A stretch of DNA of 64,000 nucleotides from JBGSKY01 sp041740995 (GCA_041740995.1 JBGSKY010000228.1:24392-88391), one strand, 5' to 3'; counted from the stretch's first letter, positions 26,885-37,072 are shown. A program made the numbers and translations. The notes: a model not told the origin generated them from the letters alone.

Positions 26885-27826
26885 ATGACCAATGAGGTGA
26901 TGGCTTTTGTTGAACGGCTCGAGAAAAATATTGAATCGGTTGTTTTGGGGAAGCATGACGTGGTCAAGATGGTCGTGGTCGCGTTGCTGGCCGGCGAACA
27001 TATCCTGCTCGAAGATGTGCCTGGTGTAGGCAAGACGCTGATTGCCAAGGCGCTCGCCAAAAGTATTCGTGGAGAATTTTCCCGAGTCCAATTTACTCCC
27101 GATTTGTTGCCCAGCGATATTGTCGGTAGCAGTCTCTACAATTCGAAGTCCGGAGAATTCACTTTTGCTCCGGGACCAATTTTTGGGAACGTCGTGCTGG
27201 CCGACGAAGTCAATCGAGCGCCACCACGAACTCAAAGCGCGCTGCTTGAGTGCATGAGCGAACGCCAGGTCAGCGTGGATGGTCACGCGCACGCAGTGCC
27301 GTCACCGTTTTTGGTCATCGCGACGCAAAACCCATTTGAATTTGAAGGAACATACCTTCTCCCGGAAAGCCAGCTCGATCGATTTCTTTTGCGAATCGAA
27401 ATTGGATATCCAGATCGAATGTTCGAACGCAATATCTTGCTGACACATAACCTAGGTGAGCCGGTGGATAAGCTTGAGGCTGTGGTTTCGCTGGATGAGG
27501 TTCGCGAAGCGCAGCAATTGATTCGCAAAGTCAAATTTGAGGATTCGGTCCTAGACTATCTACAAGATATTGTTCACGCGACTCGAACGAGCCCTGAATT
27601 ACAAGTTGGTGTTAGTACTCGCGGTGCATTGGGATATTATCGCGCTGCTCAAGCCATGGCGACCATCCATGACCGCGATTATGTAACGCCTGACGACATT
27701 AAAAAGCTCGCCTTGCCGTTGATTGCGCATCGCGTGGTGCCGAGGGGACTGGCTGCGGGAACCGATCGTCGAGCGGTCGAAGCGATCGTTCGCAAGTTGC
27801 TCGACAACGTCCGGCCGCCAGCTTAA
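26885..27826 (+). CDS. MoxR-family AAA+ ATPase
   Basis: A 313-residue protein. Walker A is DVPGVGKTLIAKALA (residues 44-58), Walker B VVLADEVNRAPPRTQSALLE (starting near 104), and the sensor region contains FLVIATQNPFEFEGTYLLPESQLDRF. The C-terminal lid has STRGALGYYRAAQAMA. MoxR proteins act as chaperone-like ATPases that mature or activate partner complexes. The DUF58 gene follows 79 bases later and a transglutaminase-like gene after that, the usual MoxR-DUF58-transglutaminase order. The length is normal. The start ATG at 26885 lacks a strong Shine-Dalgarno sequence. Confidence 0.95.
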   Translation: MTNEVMAFVERLEKNIESVVLGKHDVVKMVVVALLAGEHILLEDVPGVGKTLIAKALAKSIRGEFSRVQFTPDLLPSDIVGSSLYNSKSGEFTFAPGPIFGNVVLADEVNRAPPRTQSALLECMSERQVSVDGHAHAVPSPFLVIATQNPFEFEGTYLLPESQLDRFLLRIEIGYPDRMFERNILLTHNLGEPVDKLEAVVSLDEVREAQQLIRKVKFEDSVLDYLQDIVHATRTSPELQVGVSTRGALGYYRAAQAMATIHDRDYVTPDDIKKLALPLIAHRVVPRGLAAGTDRRAVEAIVRKLLDNVRPPA

Positions 27827-27905
27827 AGGCTTTACTACTGACGATAGTTCGAGACAGCAAAATCGTTGAGAATGAACCGTCAAGTTCCTTCAATGGTAAA
27901 CTCCC

Positions 27906-29345
27906 GTGCTAACCAAAAATCCGACCATCGAATCAACGAAACCTAATGTCTTGCAGCGCTCGATCAAGGGCAGCAACGTTTCGAACGGTTCGTTGGCTTT
28001 GCCAAAAAGCCGACTAAGGTTACTGTCGAAAATGTTCGCTAGGCGTTCCATCGGCCTCGATTCCGATTCAAGCGAACAACCGCGTGGTTTTCTCACGCGA
28101 CTGTTCTTTAATCCGGCTCATCGAATATCGACCAGGCTGACGAGAGAAGGGTACCAATTCGTTTTTTTACTTGGTTTCTCGCTCGTCGCGGCGATTATTC
28201 AAAATGTTAACTTGTTAGTTTTGCTCGGCGGATCTCTGGCTGGTTTGCTGCTGTTGCAATGGCGACTGTGCTCTCGCACATTGTACGGGCTGCGGATGCA
28301 ACGAAATTTGCCGCGAGACATTGAAGCAGGACGGAGATTCTTTGTTGAACTGGTATTGAGCAACCCACGACCTTGGCTAGGAAGTTGGTGGGTTATCGCT
28401 CATGAGAAAGTGATTGCCGCCAAAACCAATCGAATTGCAAAAGGCGATAGCCAGACGTTACTTGTAAATGTCGAACGCGTTTTGCCTCGCGATCAAAGCC
28501 GAGTACGTTACGAGTGTCTCTGCATTCATCGGGGCGAATACCTCTTTCAGCGTTCAGAAATATCAACGCGTTTTCCGCTTTCGTTAATGCGGGGTATTCG
28601 GTCGCTGGGCCAAGAAGCGAAGTTTTTAGTCCATCCAATGAGGGGCAAGATGGACCCAAATTGGCGAACCAAACTGGAGCTTCCACGTTTGGGTTTACAC
28701 GAACGTCGTGTCGCGCGTAGTGGCGGTGATGGCGAGTTTTTTGGTTTAAGAGATTATCGCAGCGGCGATGCAATGCGATTGATTCATTGGCGCAGCAGCG
28801 CCAAACGAAATCAATTGCTCGTCCGGCAGATGGAACGTCAAGAGAATTTTGAAATAGCGCTGTTGCTCGATTTGACGGAGCCAGCAAACGACAACGGACG
28901 GACTGTTTCCAGCGCAACGCGATCACAAATCTCCGAAGCTCGTATGGAAGCAACAGAAATAGCTGTTGAGCTGATAAATACGTTGACCAGAACTTTGTTG
29001 GTCCAACAAAATGGCATCGTCACATTAAATATTGCTGATGGACGAGAAAATTGGAAATTCCGGATCAGCTCGGTCTCCCAACTTTCGGCGGTGCTTGATC
29101 GTTTGGCGATCGCCAACGCGTCGCCCCGCTCTAATTTTTCGTCGATCGCCGAATATACTTTTGGCACCATTGCGATCGGGACACCAACTATTGTTGTGAG
29201 CTTACGTGATCAATCTGAATCAGGCGTTGATGAGTTGAGAGCGGTCTCTAGCTCGATGTTAAAATTGTCGAATATTCGCTGGGTCAACGTAAGCAATGGC
29301 GAATGGAACTCTTTTTTTCAGCGGGGCACTGTCGATGAAGCGTGA
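27906..29345 (+). CDS. DUF58 domain protein (MoxR partner)
   Basis: Up to 479 residues from a GTG at 27906. An ATG at 28032 (MFARRSIGLD) would give 437 residues and is equally plausible, since neither has a good ribosome site. Two adjacent transmembrane helices (QFVFLLGFSLVAAIIQ and LVLLGGSLAGLLLLQW) precede a beta-rich section. The DUF58 signature is GDGEFFGLRDYRSGDAMRLI, followed by HWRSSAKRNQLLVRQMERQ. A von Willebrand A-like region follows (IALLLDLTEPAN). Proteins of this family work with MoxR ATPases. Its end overlaps the start of the transglutaminase-like gene by 11 bases. Confidence 0.9.
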   Translation: MLTKNPTIESTKPNVLQRSIKGSNVSNGSLALPKSRLRLLSKMFARRSIGLDSDSSEQPRGFLTRLFFNPAHRISTRLTREGYQFVFLLGFSLVAAIIQNVNLLVLLGGSLAGLLLLQWRLCSRTLYGLRMQRNLPRDIEAGRRFFVELVLSNPRPWLGSWWVIAHEKVIAAKTNRIAKGDSQTLLVNVERVLPRDQSRVRYECLCIHRGEYLFQRSEISTRFPLSLMRGIRSLGQEAKFLVHPMRGKMDPNWRTKLELPRLGLHERRVARSGGDGEFFGLRDYRSGDAMRLIHWRSSAKRNQLLVRQMERQENFEIALLLDLTEPANDNGRTVSSATRSQISEARMEATEIAVELINTLTRTLLVQQNGIVTLNIADGRENWKFRISSVSQLSAVLDRLAIANASPRSNFSSIAEYTFGTIAIGTPTIVVSLRDQSESGVDELRAVSSSMLKLSNIRWVNVSNGEWNSFFQRGTVDEA

Positions 29346-31794
29346 TTCCAGGCTCGATCGCTTGTGTATTAATTTCGCACTTTTCGCGTTTATTGCATCT
29401 TGCTTGATCGGCATTGGTCAACGGTCTTCGACGTTGCCATTATTGATCTCTTCACTGCTAGTGGTCTCGCTGGTTTTCACAGACTGGTTGGGCGTCATTC
29501 GAATCCCGCGTTTGTTGGCTTACATCACCATGTTGGCCGGTGCGATCATTGCGATTGTTGAGTTTTTTGTTTTACGCCAGATCGACCAACTCACGGCCGT
29601 CGCGAAGCTTCTGATCTATGTGCAGATCGGCTTGATGTTTCAACGCAAAGATCGCCGTGTCTTTGAGCAGTGGGGCATTTTCCTCTTGCTCGAAATGATC
29701 GTCGCGTCGCTGGTCAACGATAACGTGCTTTACGGCATTTTGTTGCTGCCAGTCTTGTTGGTCGGCTGTTCTGCGCTTTTGGCCTATGCGTCATATGTGA
29801 GCAACCTTGGTTCAGGATCCGTTGGCGTGGAATCCAATTCCGTTTATGCCCGAATGATGCGTTGGCTTGGACGTGAGCATCTGCTTAGCCAAGAGTCGAA
29901 AGGCATTTCCATGCGACTTGCCCCGTCTGCCAACTCGTTCGAAGTCTTAAATGGAACGGTCGTCGGTTTACGGCGAGCGACGTCGATAGTTATTAGCGTC
30001 GTTGTTTTTTCAGTCGTCTTTTTTTACGTATTGCCACGATTGCAGAGCGGAGCATACGAAGGGGCAGGCTGGCATCGGCCGGCGGTTGGTTTTTCGGGAG
30101 AAGTTTCGCTCGACGACGTCGGTGAACTATTGGAAACTAACTCGGTCGCTTTGAAGGTCCGATTTATCAGCGTCGATGATGAGATCGAATTTCAACCCAG
30201 CGAATCGCCCTATATCCGCGGTGCAATTTGCCACAGCTATATTGGCGATGGTCATTGGAAGACACTTGAAAAAGGGATGTACCAATCGGATCTAATTGCG
30301 AACACTCCGGCAATTGAAAAGATTTCGTCTGAGTTGCAGAGTACCGCGGATGCAATCGATGTGATCATTGAGGAACAAGTCGCCTTTGACGACGCAACCT
30401 TTTCTTTACCGCCATTTTCTAGGGCCAGAGCTGGCACCACGCCGTCCGAAATTGTTACTTACGATTGGCGGATGTTGCATCCCAAAACTGCTAAAGGTAA
30501 GAAGCTGAAATATCGCTTTCGAACCTACGCTTACAATCAAGGTAAACAGCAACGGTTCTTGCCTGTGTTCAGCGATTGTTTAGATTCGATGGATGGCTTT
30601 CCGAATCTGCGAGATGCATCAGTATACGATCTAGATTATCTACGACAATTTCGCGCAGATCAATTTCCGGGGTTATTGGCCGAACGCGACCGAGTGCTGG
30701 CTGGCGAAGAAGAACAAAACATCGTCAACAAAGTGCTCATACTCGAAGAGCATCTAGTGAATTCGGGAGAGTTCACTTACTCGCTGGCACCAAGCTTGAA
30801 GCGACGCATTGGGACCGATCCAATTGAGGACTTTGTATCCAATCACAAGACTGGACACTGTCAATATTTCGCGTCGACGATGGCGATGATGTTGCGATCA
30901 TTGAACGTACCTTCACGGATCGTACTTGGTTTTCGGCCAAGCGATTTCAATAGTTCGGGTGTCTACTTTTTGGTTCGGCAACGCCATGCTCACGCTTGGG
31001 TCGAAGCTTACTTGCCGACTGAATCTTTAAAAGACGCCGGAATTGATTTGCCGCAAGGCATTGGTCCTGGTGCGTGGCTGCGGTTAGATCCGACGCCCGG
31101 CGGTGAAGGTTCCAATGCAGGTGGATCGATTCGCAGCAGCCAAGGGCAGCTTGAATCGTTACAACAATTTTGGCAAGACTATGTCATAAATGTTGATAAA
31201 TCCAATCAACCGCAAGCGTTAAGTTTTTTCAATAGCAACGGCACAGGCTCCTTGGCCCAGCTTTGGCGAAATATCGAACAGTCTCTGCTCACGTTGCAAA
31301 GCAGTCAGTTTATCGGCGGATTGTTGTCGCCGGACCGTTGGTTTTCTTGGCAAGCGGCTGTCGGATTGTCGTTCGTCGTCGTCATCGCTTTGACGCTCTA
31401 CCGAGTGATCGGAATGTTGCTCCGGAGGTATGCTGGCGGAGGAAGAAAAAAACGTGCCGTGAACATGGCTCGTATCGTCGACGCTGGTTTTTATCGACGA
31501 ATTGTCAAGTCGCTAGCTCGATTGAATTTGCGGCGATCGCCACAGCAAACGCCGCTCGAATTCGCGAATCACGTTGCTAACTTTCTTCAAGAACGACCTG
31601 AACAATTCGCCGATGTTTCGGCTGACCTGAGCTATCTGACCTCTATCTATTATCGATTGCGGTTCGGTTTCGAGGCACCGTTGCAAGAGAAAGATTTAGA
31701 ACGCATTGAAGCGGCCACAAAAAATATCGAAGCGCTTGCGGCGCAAAGAAACAAATCAACGCGAAAATCGAAGCCGGTCGCGGTCACCACATAA
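29335..31794 (+). CDS. TgpA-like membrane protein with transglutaminase core domain
   Basis: An 819-residue protein. I start at 29335 (MKRDSRLDRL), with GGGG about 10 bases upstream and an 11-base overlap with the preceding gene. About six hydrophobic segments fill residues 10-235. A periplasmic region follows with the transglutaminase triad: Cys in GHCQYFASTMAMMLRS (near 508), His in RQRHAHAWVEAYL (near 551) and Asp in WLRLDPTPGG (near 584). One more helix (WQAAVGLSFVVVIALTLYRV) precedes a cytoplasmic C-terminal tail with a DUF4129-like pattern (TPLEFANHV). With MoxR and DUF58 it forms the common three-gene set. Whether it crosslinks or cleaves proteins is not determinable here. Confidence 0.9.
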   Translation: MKRDSRLDRLCINFALFAFIASCLIGIGQRSSTLPLLISSLLVVSLVFTDWLGVIRIPRLLAYITMLAGAIIAIVEFFVLRQIDQLTAVAKLLIYVQIGLMFQRKDRRVFEQWGIFLLLEMIVASLVNDNVLYGILLLPVLLVGCSALLAYASYVSNLGSGSVGVESNSVYARMMRWLGREHLLSQESKGISMRLAPSANSFEVLNGTVVGLRRATSIVISVVVFSVVFFYVLPRLQSGAYEGAGWHRPAVGFSGEVSLDDVGELLETNSVALKVRFISVDDEIEFQPSESPYIRGAICHSYIGDGHWKTLEKGMYQSDLIANTPAIEKISSELQSTADAIDVIIEEQVAFDDATFSLPPFSRARAGTTPSEIVTYDWRMLHPKTAKGKKLKYRFRTYAYNQGKQQRFLPVFSDCLDSMDGFPNLRDASVYDLDYLRQFRADQFPGLLAERDRVLAGEEEQNIVNKVLILEEHLVNSGEFTYSLAPSLKRRIGTDPIEDFVSNHKTGHCQYFASTMAMMLRSLNVPSRIVLGFRPSDFNSSGVYFLVRQRHAHAWVEAYLPTESLKDAGIDLPQGIGPGAWLRLDPTPGGEGSNAGGSIRSSQGQLESLQQFWQDYVINVDKSNQPQALSFFNSNGTGSLAQLWRNIEQSLLTLQSSQFIGGLLSPDRWFSWQAAVGLSFVVVIALTLYRVIGMLLRRYAGGGRKKRAVNMARIVDAGFYRRIVKSLARLNLRRSPQQTPLEFANHVANFLQERPEQFADVSADLSYLTSIYYRLRFGFEAPLQEKDLERIEAATKNIEALAAQRNKSTRKSKPVAVTT

Positions 31795-31909
31795 ATCGAG
31801 CGTTATTACTTGTCAGCAAATATTGCTCGTGTAAAAAAGAGTCTGCGTGTTCAATTTCCTAACCTGTTTGTAGGTGAGCTGGTATGAGTCTTCGGCGAAA
31901 CATGAACGT

Positions 31910-32572
31910 ATGATCGTTACCATTGATGGGCCAGCCGGCGCGGGAAAAAGCTCGATCGCCAGGCAACTGGCCGCCGAATTGAATTTCGATTTTCTTGACA
32001 CTGGTGCGATGTATCGCGCCATCACCCTAGCGTGTTTGCAAAACGAAATCGATCTTTCTTCGCCCGACGCGATTGAAAGTTGTGCTGCGGAAAGCGAAAT
32101 TAAGCTCTGTGGTGACATGATTTGGCTCAACGATCACGAAGTTAGTCATCTGATCCGTTCGTCAAAGGTAAACCAGTCTATTCGTGCGATCGCGGATAAT
32201 ATTGCCGTTCGACAACGACTCGTTCATCAGCAACGTCAAATTGTCATCGGCCGCGATTTTGTTACAGAAGGTCGAGATCAGGGGACAGTGGCATTTCCAG
32301 ACGCCCAGTGCAAGTTCTTTCTGACTGCTTCGCCAAAAGAGAGAGCCATGCGGCGTCACGCTCAATTGGTCGCTTCGGGGATCGATATTTCAATCGACGA
32401 GATTCTCGCAGAACAGCAGAAACGAGACGCAGACGATACAAGCCGTGTTCATGGTGGATTGACCGCACCGTCGGATTCAATTTTCATCCATACCGATGGT
32501 ATGCAAGAGGACGACGTTGTGCAGCGATTGGTTGCAATCGTCGCACAACATCGCACTCATGTTTCGTCCTAG
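31910..32572 (+). CDS. cmk: Cytidylate kinase
   Basis: A 220-residue enzyme that phosphorylates CMP and dCMP with ATP. I choose the ATG at 31910 because the family begins with this MIVTIDGPAGAGKSS P-loop; a GTG 36 bases upstream adds unrelated residues. LDTGAMYRAITLACL follows, then GRDFVTEGRDQGTVAFPDA, a typical CMP-binding segment, and FFLTASPKERAMRRH in the lid. KRDADDTSR is close to the conserved RD.D..R motif. The length matches the family. It is the first of a plus-strand group with plsC and guaB. Confidence 0.95.
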   Translation: MIVTIDGPAGAGKSSIARQLAAELNFDFLDTGAMYRAITLACLQNEIDLSSPDAIESCAAESEIKLCGDMIWLNDHEVSHLIRSSKVNQSIRAIADNIAVRQRLVHQQRQIVIGRDFVTEGRDQGTVAFPDAQCKFFLTASPKERAMRRHAQLVASGIDISIDEILAEQQKRDADDTSRVHGGLTAPSDSIFIHTDGMQEDDVVQRLVAIVAQHRTHVSS

Positions 32573-32652
32573 AGCACTTGTTTGGTCAAGCTCGTTGATT
32601 TCATTGTAATTATTTGATTTCCAATTGCCGACACGTACGATTTCGTTTTCGC

Positions 32653-33315
32653 ATGACCAACCCCTCCTGGCTGACTCGAACTTCCCGAATTGCTTACTAT
32701 CGATTCGTTCGCGGAACCTCCCGAGTCTTATCGATTTTGTTGATCAACTTCCGAGTCGAGGGGCAAGAAAATATGCCACCCGATGGCGCGGTACTTATTT
32801 TGTGTAATCACCAATCGTCAATTGATCCGGTTCTTGTCGGAATCTCATTTGATCGTCGATTGGACTACATGGCAAAAAAATCGCTCTTCGACAACAAGGT
32901 TTTTGGTTTCCTGATTCGGGCGCTCGACGCGATTCCAATCGACCGCGATAAGGGCGGTTTGGCCGGATTGCGTGCGATGCTGGAACGGCTCAAAGCGGGC
33001 CGAGCAGTGCTAATTTTCCCCGAAGGTACACGCTCCAAAAATGGCGAATTGCTGCCGATCAAAGGCGGATTTATTCCGGTTGCCAAACGCAGCAAAGCGA
33101 CGTTGCTGCCGATGGCGTTTGTTGGAGCAAACGAAGTCATCGAGTCTGGCAAACTGTTTCCCCAGCGTCGAACTGTTGTTGCAGTCGTTGGGAAACCGAT
33201 TCAGGCGGCCGACTATTGCGAGCTCAGCGACGAAGGAATCATCGAATTGGCTAGCCTAGCAATTTCCCGTTGCCATGAAAAAGCATCGGCTCTACGAAGC
33301 GTTGCCGTACGCTAG
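32653..33315 (+). CDS. plsC: 1-acyl-sn-glycerol-3-phosphate acyltransferase (PlsC-like)
   Basis: A 220-residue acyltransferase. The ATG at 32653 (MTNPSWLTR) is preferred to an earlier in-frame ATG. Motif I is CNHQSSIDPVLVG (HX4D, near residue 54), motif III is FPEGTRSKNGELLPIKGG, and a proline-containing segment TLLPMAFVGANEV follows. It makes phosphatidic acid from lysophosphatidic acid in membrane lipid synthesis. The 80-base gap to cmk and the 104-base gap to guaB suggest a shared transcript; cmk-plsC neighbours occur in several bacteria. Another lysophospholipid acyltransferase role cannot be excluded. Confidence 0.9.
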   Translation: MTNPSWLTRTSRIAYYRFVRGTSRVLSILLINFRVEGQENMPPDGAVLILCNHQSSIDPVLVGISFDRRLDYMAKKSLFDNKVFGFLIRALDAIPIDRDKGGLAGLRAMLERLKAGRAVLIFPEGTRSKNGELLPIKGGFIPVAKRSKATLLPMAFVGANEVIESGKLFPQRRTVVAVVGKPIQAADYCELSDEGIIELASLAISRCHEKASALRSVAVR

Positions 33316-33419
33316 CTTTCTTGCCCGCGTTGCCAATTCGGCCGCTTGCATCCATAATCTGCCGGTTTCCGCACCCATTCGCATCACTGTCGGTGGAAAC
33401 GCCGGCTGAAAACGCCTCT

Positions 33420-34901
33420 ATGGAAGACAAGCTAGCTTATTCGGGCATCACTTTCGACGATGTCCTGCTGGAACCACGGTACAGCGAAATCATTCCGTCG
33501 CAAACCGATGTCAGCACTCAACTTACGCGGCGCATTCGGCTGCAAATACCGTTGTTGTCCTCGCCAATGGACACTGTGACGGAAAGCGAAATGGCAATTG
33601 CGCTGGCAAAAGTCGGCGGGCTTGGCGTGATTCATAAAAACATGTCGCTTGAAGCCCAAGGCGAAGAGGTTACCAAGGTTAAACGCAGCGCAAATGGCAT
33701 CATTGTCGACCCAGTAACTCTGCATCCCGAGGATCAAGTCAGCCGAGCGCAAGCAATCATGCAGGAGCAGAATGTTTCCGGCGTTCCGATCGTCGATCAC
33801 AAAAATAAATTAGTTGGCATTCTGACCCGCCGCGACTTGAGATTTTTAGATTCGACAAATCTTGAGATAAATCAGGTCATGACCAAGGAAAATTTGGTCA
33901 CGGCGACAGGAAATGTAACGCTTGAGCAAGCTGAGCAGATTTTAACGGAAAAAAAGGTAGAGAAGCTTTTGCTGATTGACGATGAATACAAACTAACAGG
34001 ACTGATCACGATCAAAGACATCGACATGATGAAACGGTACCCGCAGGCGTGCAAAGACGCTTTGGGCCGTTTGCGCGTTGGTGCCGCGATCGGCGTGTAT
34101 GACCTGGACCGAGCCGAGCATTTGATCGCTCGCGGTGTCGATGTTTTGATTGTCGACAGTGCCCACGGGCATTCCGCAAATGTGATTGATACTGTTCGCC
34201 AGCTAAAGAGTCGCTTTGATATCGACGTCATTGCCGGAAACGTGGCCACCGAAGAAGGGGCCCGCGATCTGGTTGCCGCCGGTGCCGATGCGATCAAGGT
34301 TGGAATTGGCCCAGGTTCAATATGCACGACCCGTGTGATTTCCGGTGTTGGAGTCCCTCAAATCACGGCAATTTATAACGCCACCAAAGCTGCTGCGGCC
34401 GCTGGTGTGCCAACGATTGCTGACGGCGGAATTCGCTTCAGCGGCGATATCGTGAAAGCGATCGCGGCCGGTGCGCATTGTGTGATGATCGGAGGGCTGT
34501 TTGCAGGGCTGGCCGAAAGCCCTGGACGAACGATCTTGTATCAAGGTCGAACGTTCAAAGCATATCGAGGCATGGGAAGCCTAGGTGCGATGGTCAAAGG
34601 AAGTAGTGAACGGTACCGCCAAGGCAATCAGGACCAACTTTCCAAGTTGGTGCCCGAAGGTGTCGAGGGGCGAGTCCCGTTCAAAGGTCCGCTGGCTGAC
34701 TATGCCTATCAATTGGTCGGTGGCTTGCGGGCAGGTATGGGTTACTGCGGTACAAAAACAATTGAGGAATTACGCACGGATGCACGCTTCATCAAAATTT
34801 CCGCTGCCACAGTTCGCGAAAATCATCCGCACGACATTGCAATTACGCAAGAGTCGCCAAACTATAGCCCAGATTACAAACACGGCGACGAATCAAACTG
34901 A
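33420..34901 (+). CDS. guaB: Inosine-5'-monophosphate dehydrogenase
   Basis: A 493-residue enzyme that oxidises IMP to XMP with NAD, the first step to GMP. I start at 33420 (MEDKLAYSGITFDDVLLEP), the normal family N-terminus; the longer frame from 33321 is unlikely. Two CBS domains lie at about residues 95-205. The catalytic loop is GIGPGSICTTRVISGVG (Cys near 302), followed by VPTIADGGIRFSGDIVKAIAAG and the flap KAYRGMGSLGAM. A late segment MGYCGTKTIEELR is conserved. No missing residue was noticed. The following SHD1-protein gene starts about 35 bases later. Confidence 0.97.
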   Translation: MEDKLAYSGITFDDVLLEPRYSEIIPSQTDVSTQLTRRIRLQIPLLSSPMDTVTESEMAIALAKVGGLGVIHKNMSLEAQGEEVTKVKRSANGIIVDPVTLHPEDQVSRAQAIMQEQNVSGVPIVDHKNKLVGILTRRDLRFLDSTNLEINQVMTKENLVTATGNVTLEQAEQILTEKKVEKLLLIDDEYKLTGLITIKDIDMMKRYPQACKDALGRLRVGAAIGVYDLDRAEHLIARGVDVLIVDSAHGHSANVIDTVRQLKSRFDIDVIAGNVATEEGARDLVAAGADAIKVGIGPGSICTTRVISGVGVPQITAIYNATKAAAAAGVPTIADGGIRFSGDIVKAIAAGAHCVMIGGLFAGLAESPGRTILYQGRTFKAYRGMGSLGAMVKGSSERYRQGNQDQLSKLVPEGVEGRVPFKGPLADYAYQLVGGLRAGMGYCGTKTIEELRTDARFIKISAATVRENHPHDIAITQESPNYSPDYKHGDESN

Positions 34902-34935
34902 GTCTGCTATTCGAAACGACAAGCTCCGCGCCAAC

Positions 34936-36495
34936 GTGCTTGTCAATCTGACCCAAAGGTCAAACCGCGCGATGCTGCCGGGGGGCGCAGCATCCGCGGT
35001 CTGTCTTTTGTCCGTGCTTTCAATGCACTCGTCTGCATTCGCTCAATCGTCATGGTCGCCTGAACCATTCGTGGCTCGGCAACAGATCAGCAAACTTTCA
35101 AATCAACCAGCGTCTAGCGCGACGAACGCTTCACCGACTAACTTAAATAATCGATTGCGCGATGCCGCTGGTAGTTCAGCAACTGGTCAAGTGGACCAAC
35201 AACAAGCAGTCGTCCGATGGCGCAGTGCGCCGAATATCCAGCCATCAAATGACATTTATTCATCGGACCAATTTGCCGGGTCTAGCAATCAATTGGTTGC
35301 TTCAAACCAAGCTGATTCGGTGCAACCCAATTCTCTGCGAGCGACCAGAGCGTCACAGGATATCGCTCAAGAACGACTGGCCAGTCAGCAATCGGTAATG
35401 GTTGTTGCCAGCCAACAGGTTAACTCGCAAGCGAACCATCATGTATCGACTGCGAACTGGACTTCTCGCGGAGGCGATCCATCGAATCTTGTTCGACAAG
35501 CTCAATTTTCGCTGCCCGGCAGCGATTCTACCCCGCCTGCGGCACCGCTCACACCCAACTCAAACGATGCTCGATCGCTGAGAGATTTTGATGACGTTCC
35601 AAGCTTTGATGATATTCCTAAACTCGATCAGCGTGAAGCAACCAGTGGTCAGCGATCGTTGCTGCAACCTGATAGCGCTGGCGAAGCGAACAAGCCAAGC
35701 CCATTTTTGCCTTCGCGTTCGGATGAATCGACAGAGGCCGACCGTTCGCCTTCGGATCGCGATGCCACGCCCAACCTGAAGCCGCCGCGACCGCCGGCCC
35801 AGACTAGTAATCGCGAATTGGACTGCGAAACAATTCGGACCCAGTTGGTTGATATGCCTATCTCGAATATCCGATTGGACATTTCGCCTCAATTTGGTCC
35901 TGGTCCCAAAAACAAAGGCTCGCGTCCGGAACGTCGTGAAGCGTTTGCTGCCAAAGCGCCTTTGCGAACTTGGACAGACTACAAAGGCCGGATCATTACG
36001 GATGCTCGCTTAGTTGACCTTCGCTATGATGCAGTCGAATTGGAGATGGGCGATGGACAACATCAAGCGATCTTCTTGCGTGATTTGAGTGACAGTGACT
36101 TGGCGTATGTCAGCGAATCATGGAGCCTACCGATCACCTGCGGCATCTCCGGCGACGACGCACCGCTACGCACTTTCACTCCGTCCACTGTAACTTGGAA
36201 AGCATCGGGGCTATGTCACAAGCCGCTGTATTTCGAAGACACTCAGCTAGAACGATACGGTCATGAATTCGGTCCGGTAGCGCAGCCGCTGATTTCGTCA
36301 GCACACTTTTTCGGCAACGTTGTATGCCTGCCGTACAAAATGGGAATTCATCCCGTCACCGAATGCCAATATGCGTTGGGTTACTACCGACCGGGAAATT
36401 GTGCCCCTTGGACAATCGCCCCGGTCCCGCTTAGCCTTCGCGGAGCACTCGCCGAAGCGAGCGTCATCACTGGCGCAGCGATGGTTCTGCCATAA
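34936..36495 (+). CDS. Secreted SHD1-domain protein, planctomycete type
   Basis: About 519 residues. I take the GTG at 34936 because it gives a basic n-region (NLTQRSNRA) before the hydrophobic stretch and an AFA-Q cleavage site; an ATG at 34972 is the alternative. The frame extends further upstream inside guaB but that part is a shadow. Residues about 25-320 are a low-complexity Ser/Asn/Gln/Pro region. An SHD1-like small barrel follows (RTWTDYKGRIITDARLV to IFLRDLSDSDLAYV). The C-terminal 140 residues (LCHKPLYFEDTQLERYG, then CLPYKMGIHP) form a compact domain with paired Cys that I have not matched to a known function. Likely an envelope or extracellular protein. Confidence 0.72.
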   Translation: MLVNLTQRSNRAMLPGGAASAVCLLSVLSMHSSAFAQSSWSPEPFVARQQISKLSNQPASSATNASPTNLNNRLRDAAGSSATGQVDQQQAVVRWRSAPNIQPSNDIYSSDQFAGSSNQLVASNQADSVQPNSLRATRASQDIAQERLASQQSVMVVASQQVNSQANHHVSTANWTSRGGDPSNLVRQAQFSLPGSDSTPPAAPLTPNSNDARSLRDFDDVPSFDDIPKLDQREATSGQRSLLQPDSAGEANKPSPFLPSRSDESTEADRSPSDRDATPNLKPPRPPAQTSNRELDCETIRTQLVDMPISNIRLDISPQFGPGPKNKGSRPERREAFAAKAPLRTWTDYKGRIITDARLVDLRYDAVELEMGDGQHQAIFLRDLSDSDLAYVSESWSLPITCGISGDDAPLRTFTPSTVTWKASGLCHKPLYFEDTQLERYGHEFGPVAQPLISSAHFFGNVVCLPYKMGIHPVTECQYALGYYRPGNCAPWTIAPVPLSLRGALAEASVITGAAMVLP

Positions 36496-37072
36496 CGGAA
36501 CTTTACTAAATGATCGCAAGATAGGCTTCAAGTCTGTCTTGTCTTCCAAAGTTGAAGCCACAAAAATCGGCTGCTTTCATAACTGACAGGAATCAGATTT
36601 CGCATCTCATTCCATTCTCTCAGTAGCGCTTCACTTAGTAGACAAGGACCCGTTCTGGCCGATCGGTTATTGCCAGTAGTCGTTCGACTTACAAACCATG
36701 GTTTGAGAGTTGAACTAAGTCTCTGAGCGAGGCACATCCTTAGATGAATGCAAACTGCGGAGAGCGACTTCAACCGCCGCAAAAATCGCAAGCGTGAGTT
36801 TCGCTCGCTTGAACTCAAATTTTGACTTGCATTTCACGAACAAACCGATCACTTCTATATCTAGCGTCGCCAAACATGTACGACACTTGTCGCATATAAA
36901 CATGTCCGGCGTCCCTGCGGTGTGCGTCGCGATATTCGCGCTGTGTGCGCTCGCTCGATTACTTGCTGCCGTCACTGTTTTCGCAAGCCGATTTCCCCGC
37001 CAAGTGCCATGTAATAGGTTTTTTGCAGTTTTGCAATCGTCCCTTCAAACTTCCTTTTTAGGAGACAGTTAT
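36496..37072. other. Intergenic region of 577 bases
   Basis: No gene or RNA was recognised. A perfect 14-base palindrome, CAAACCATGGTTTG, lies at 36692-36705 and could be an operator. The last bases include AGGAG just before the TTG start at 37073. Open frames here on either strand lack family motifs and ribosome sites. Confidence 0.5.

Noticed and set aside
36692..36705. 14-base perfect palindrome as a regulatory operator
   Set aside because: Only one copy and no adjacent regulator; kept as a note in the intergenic entry, not as a finding.
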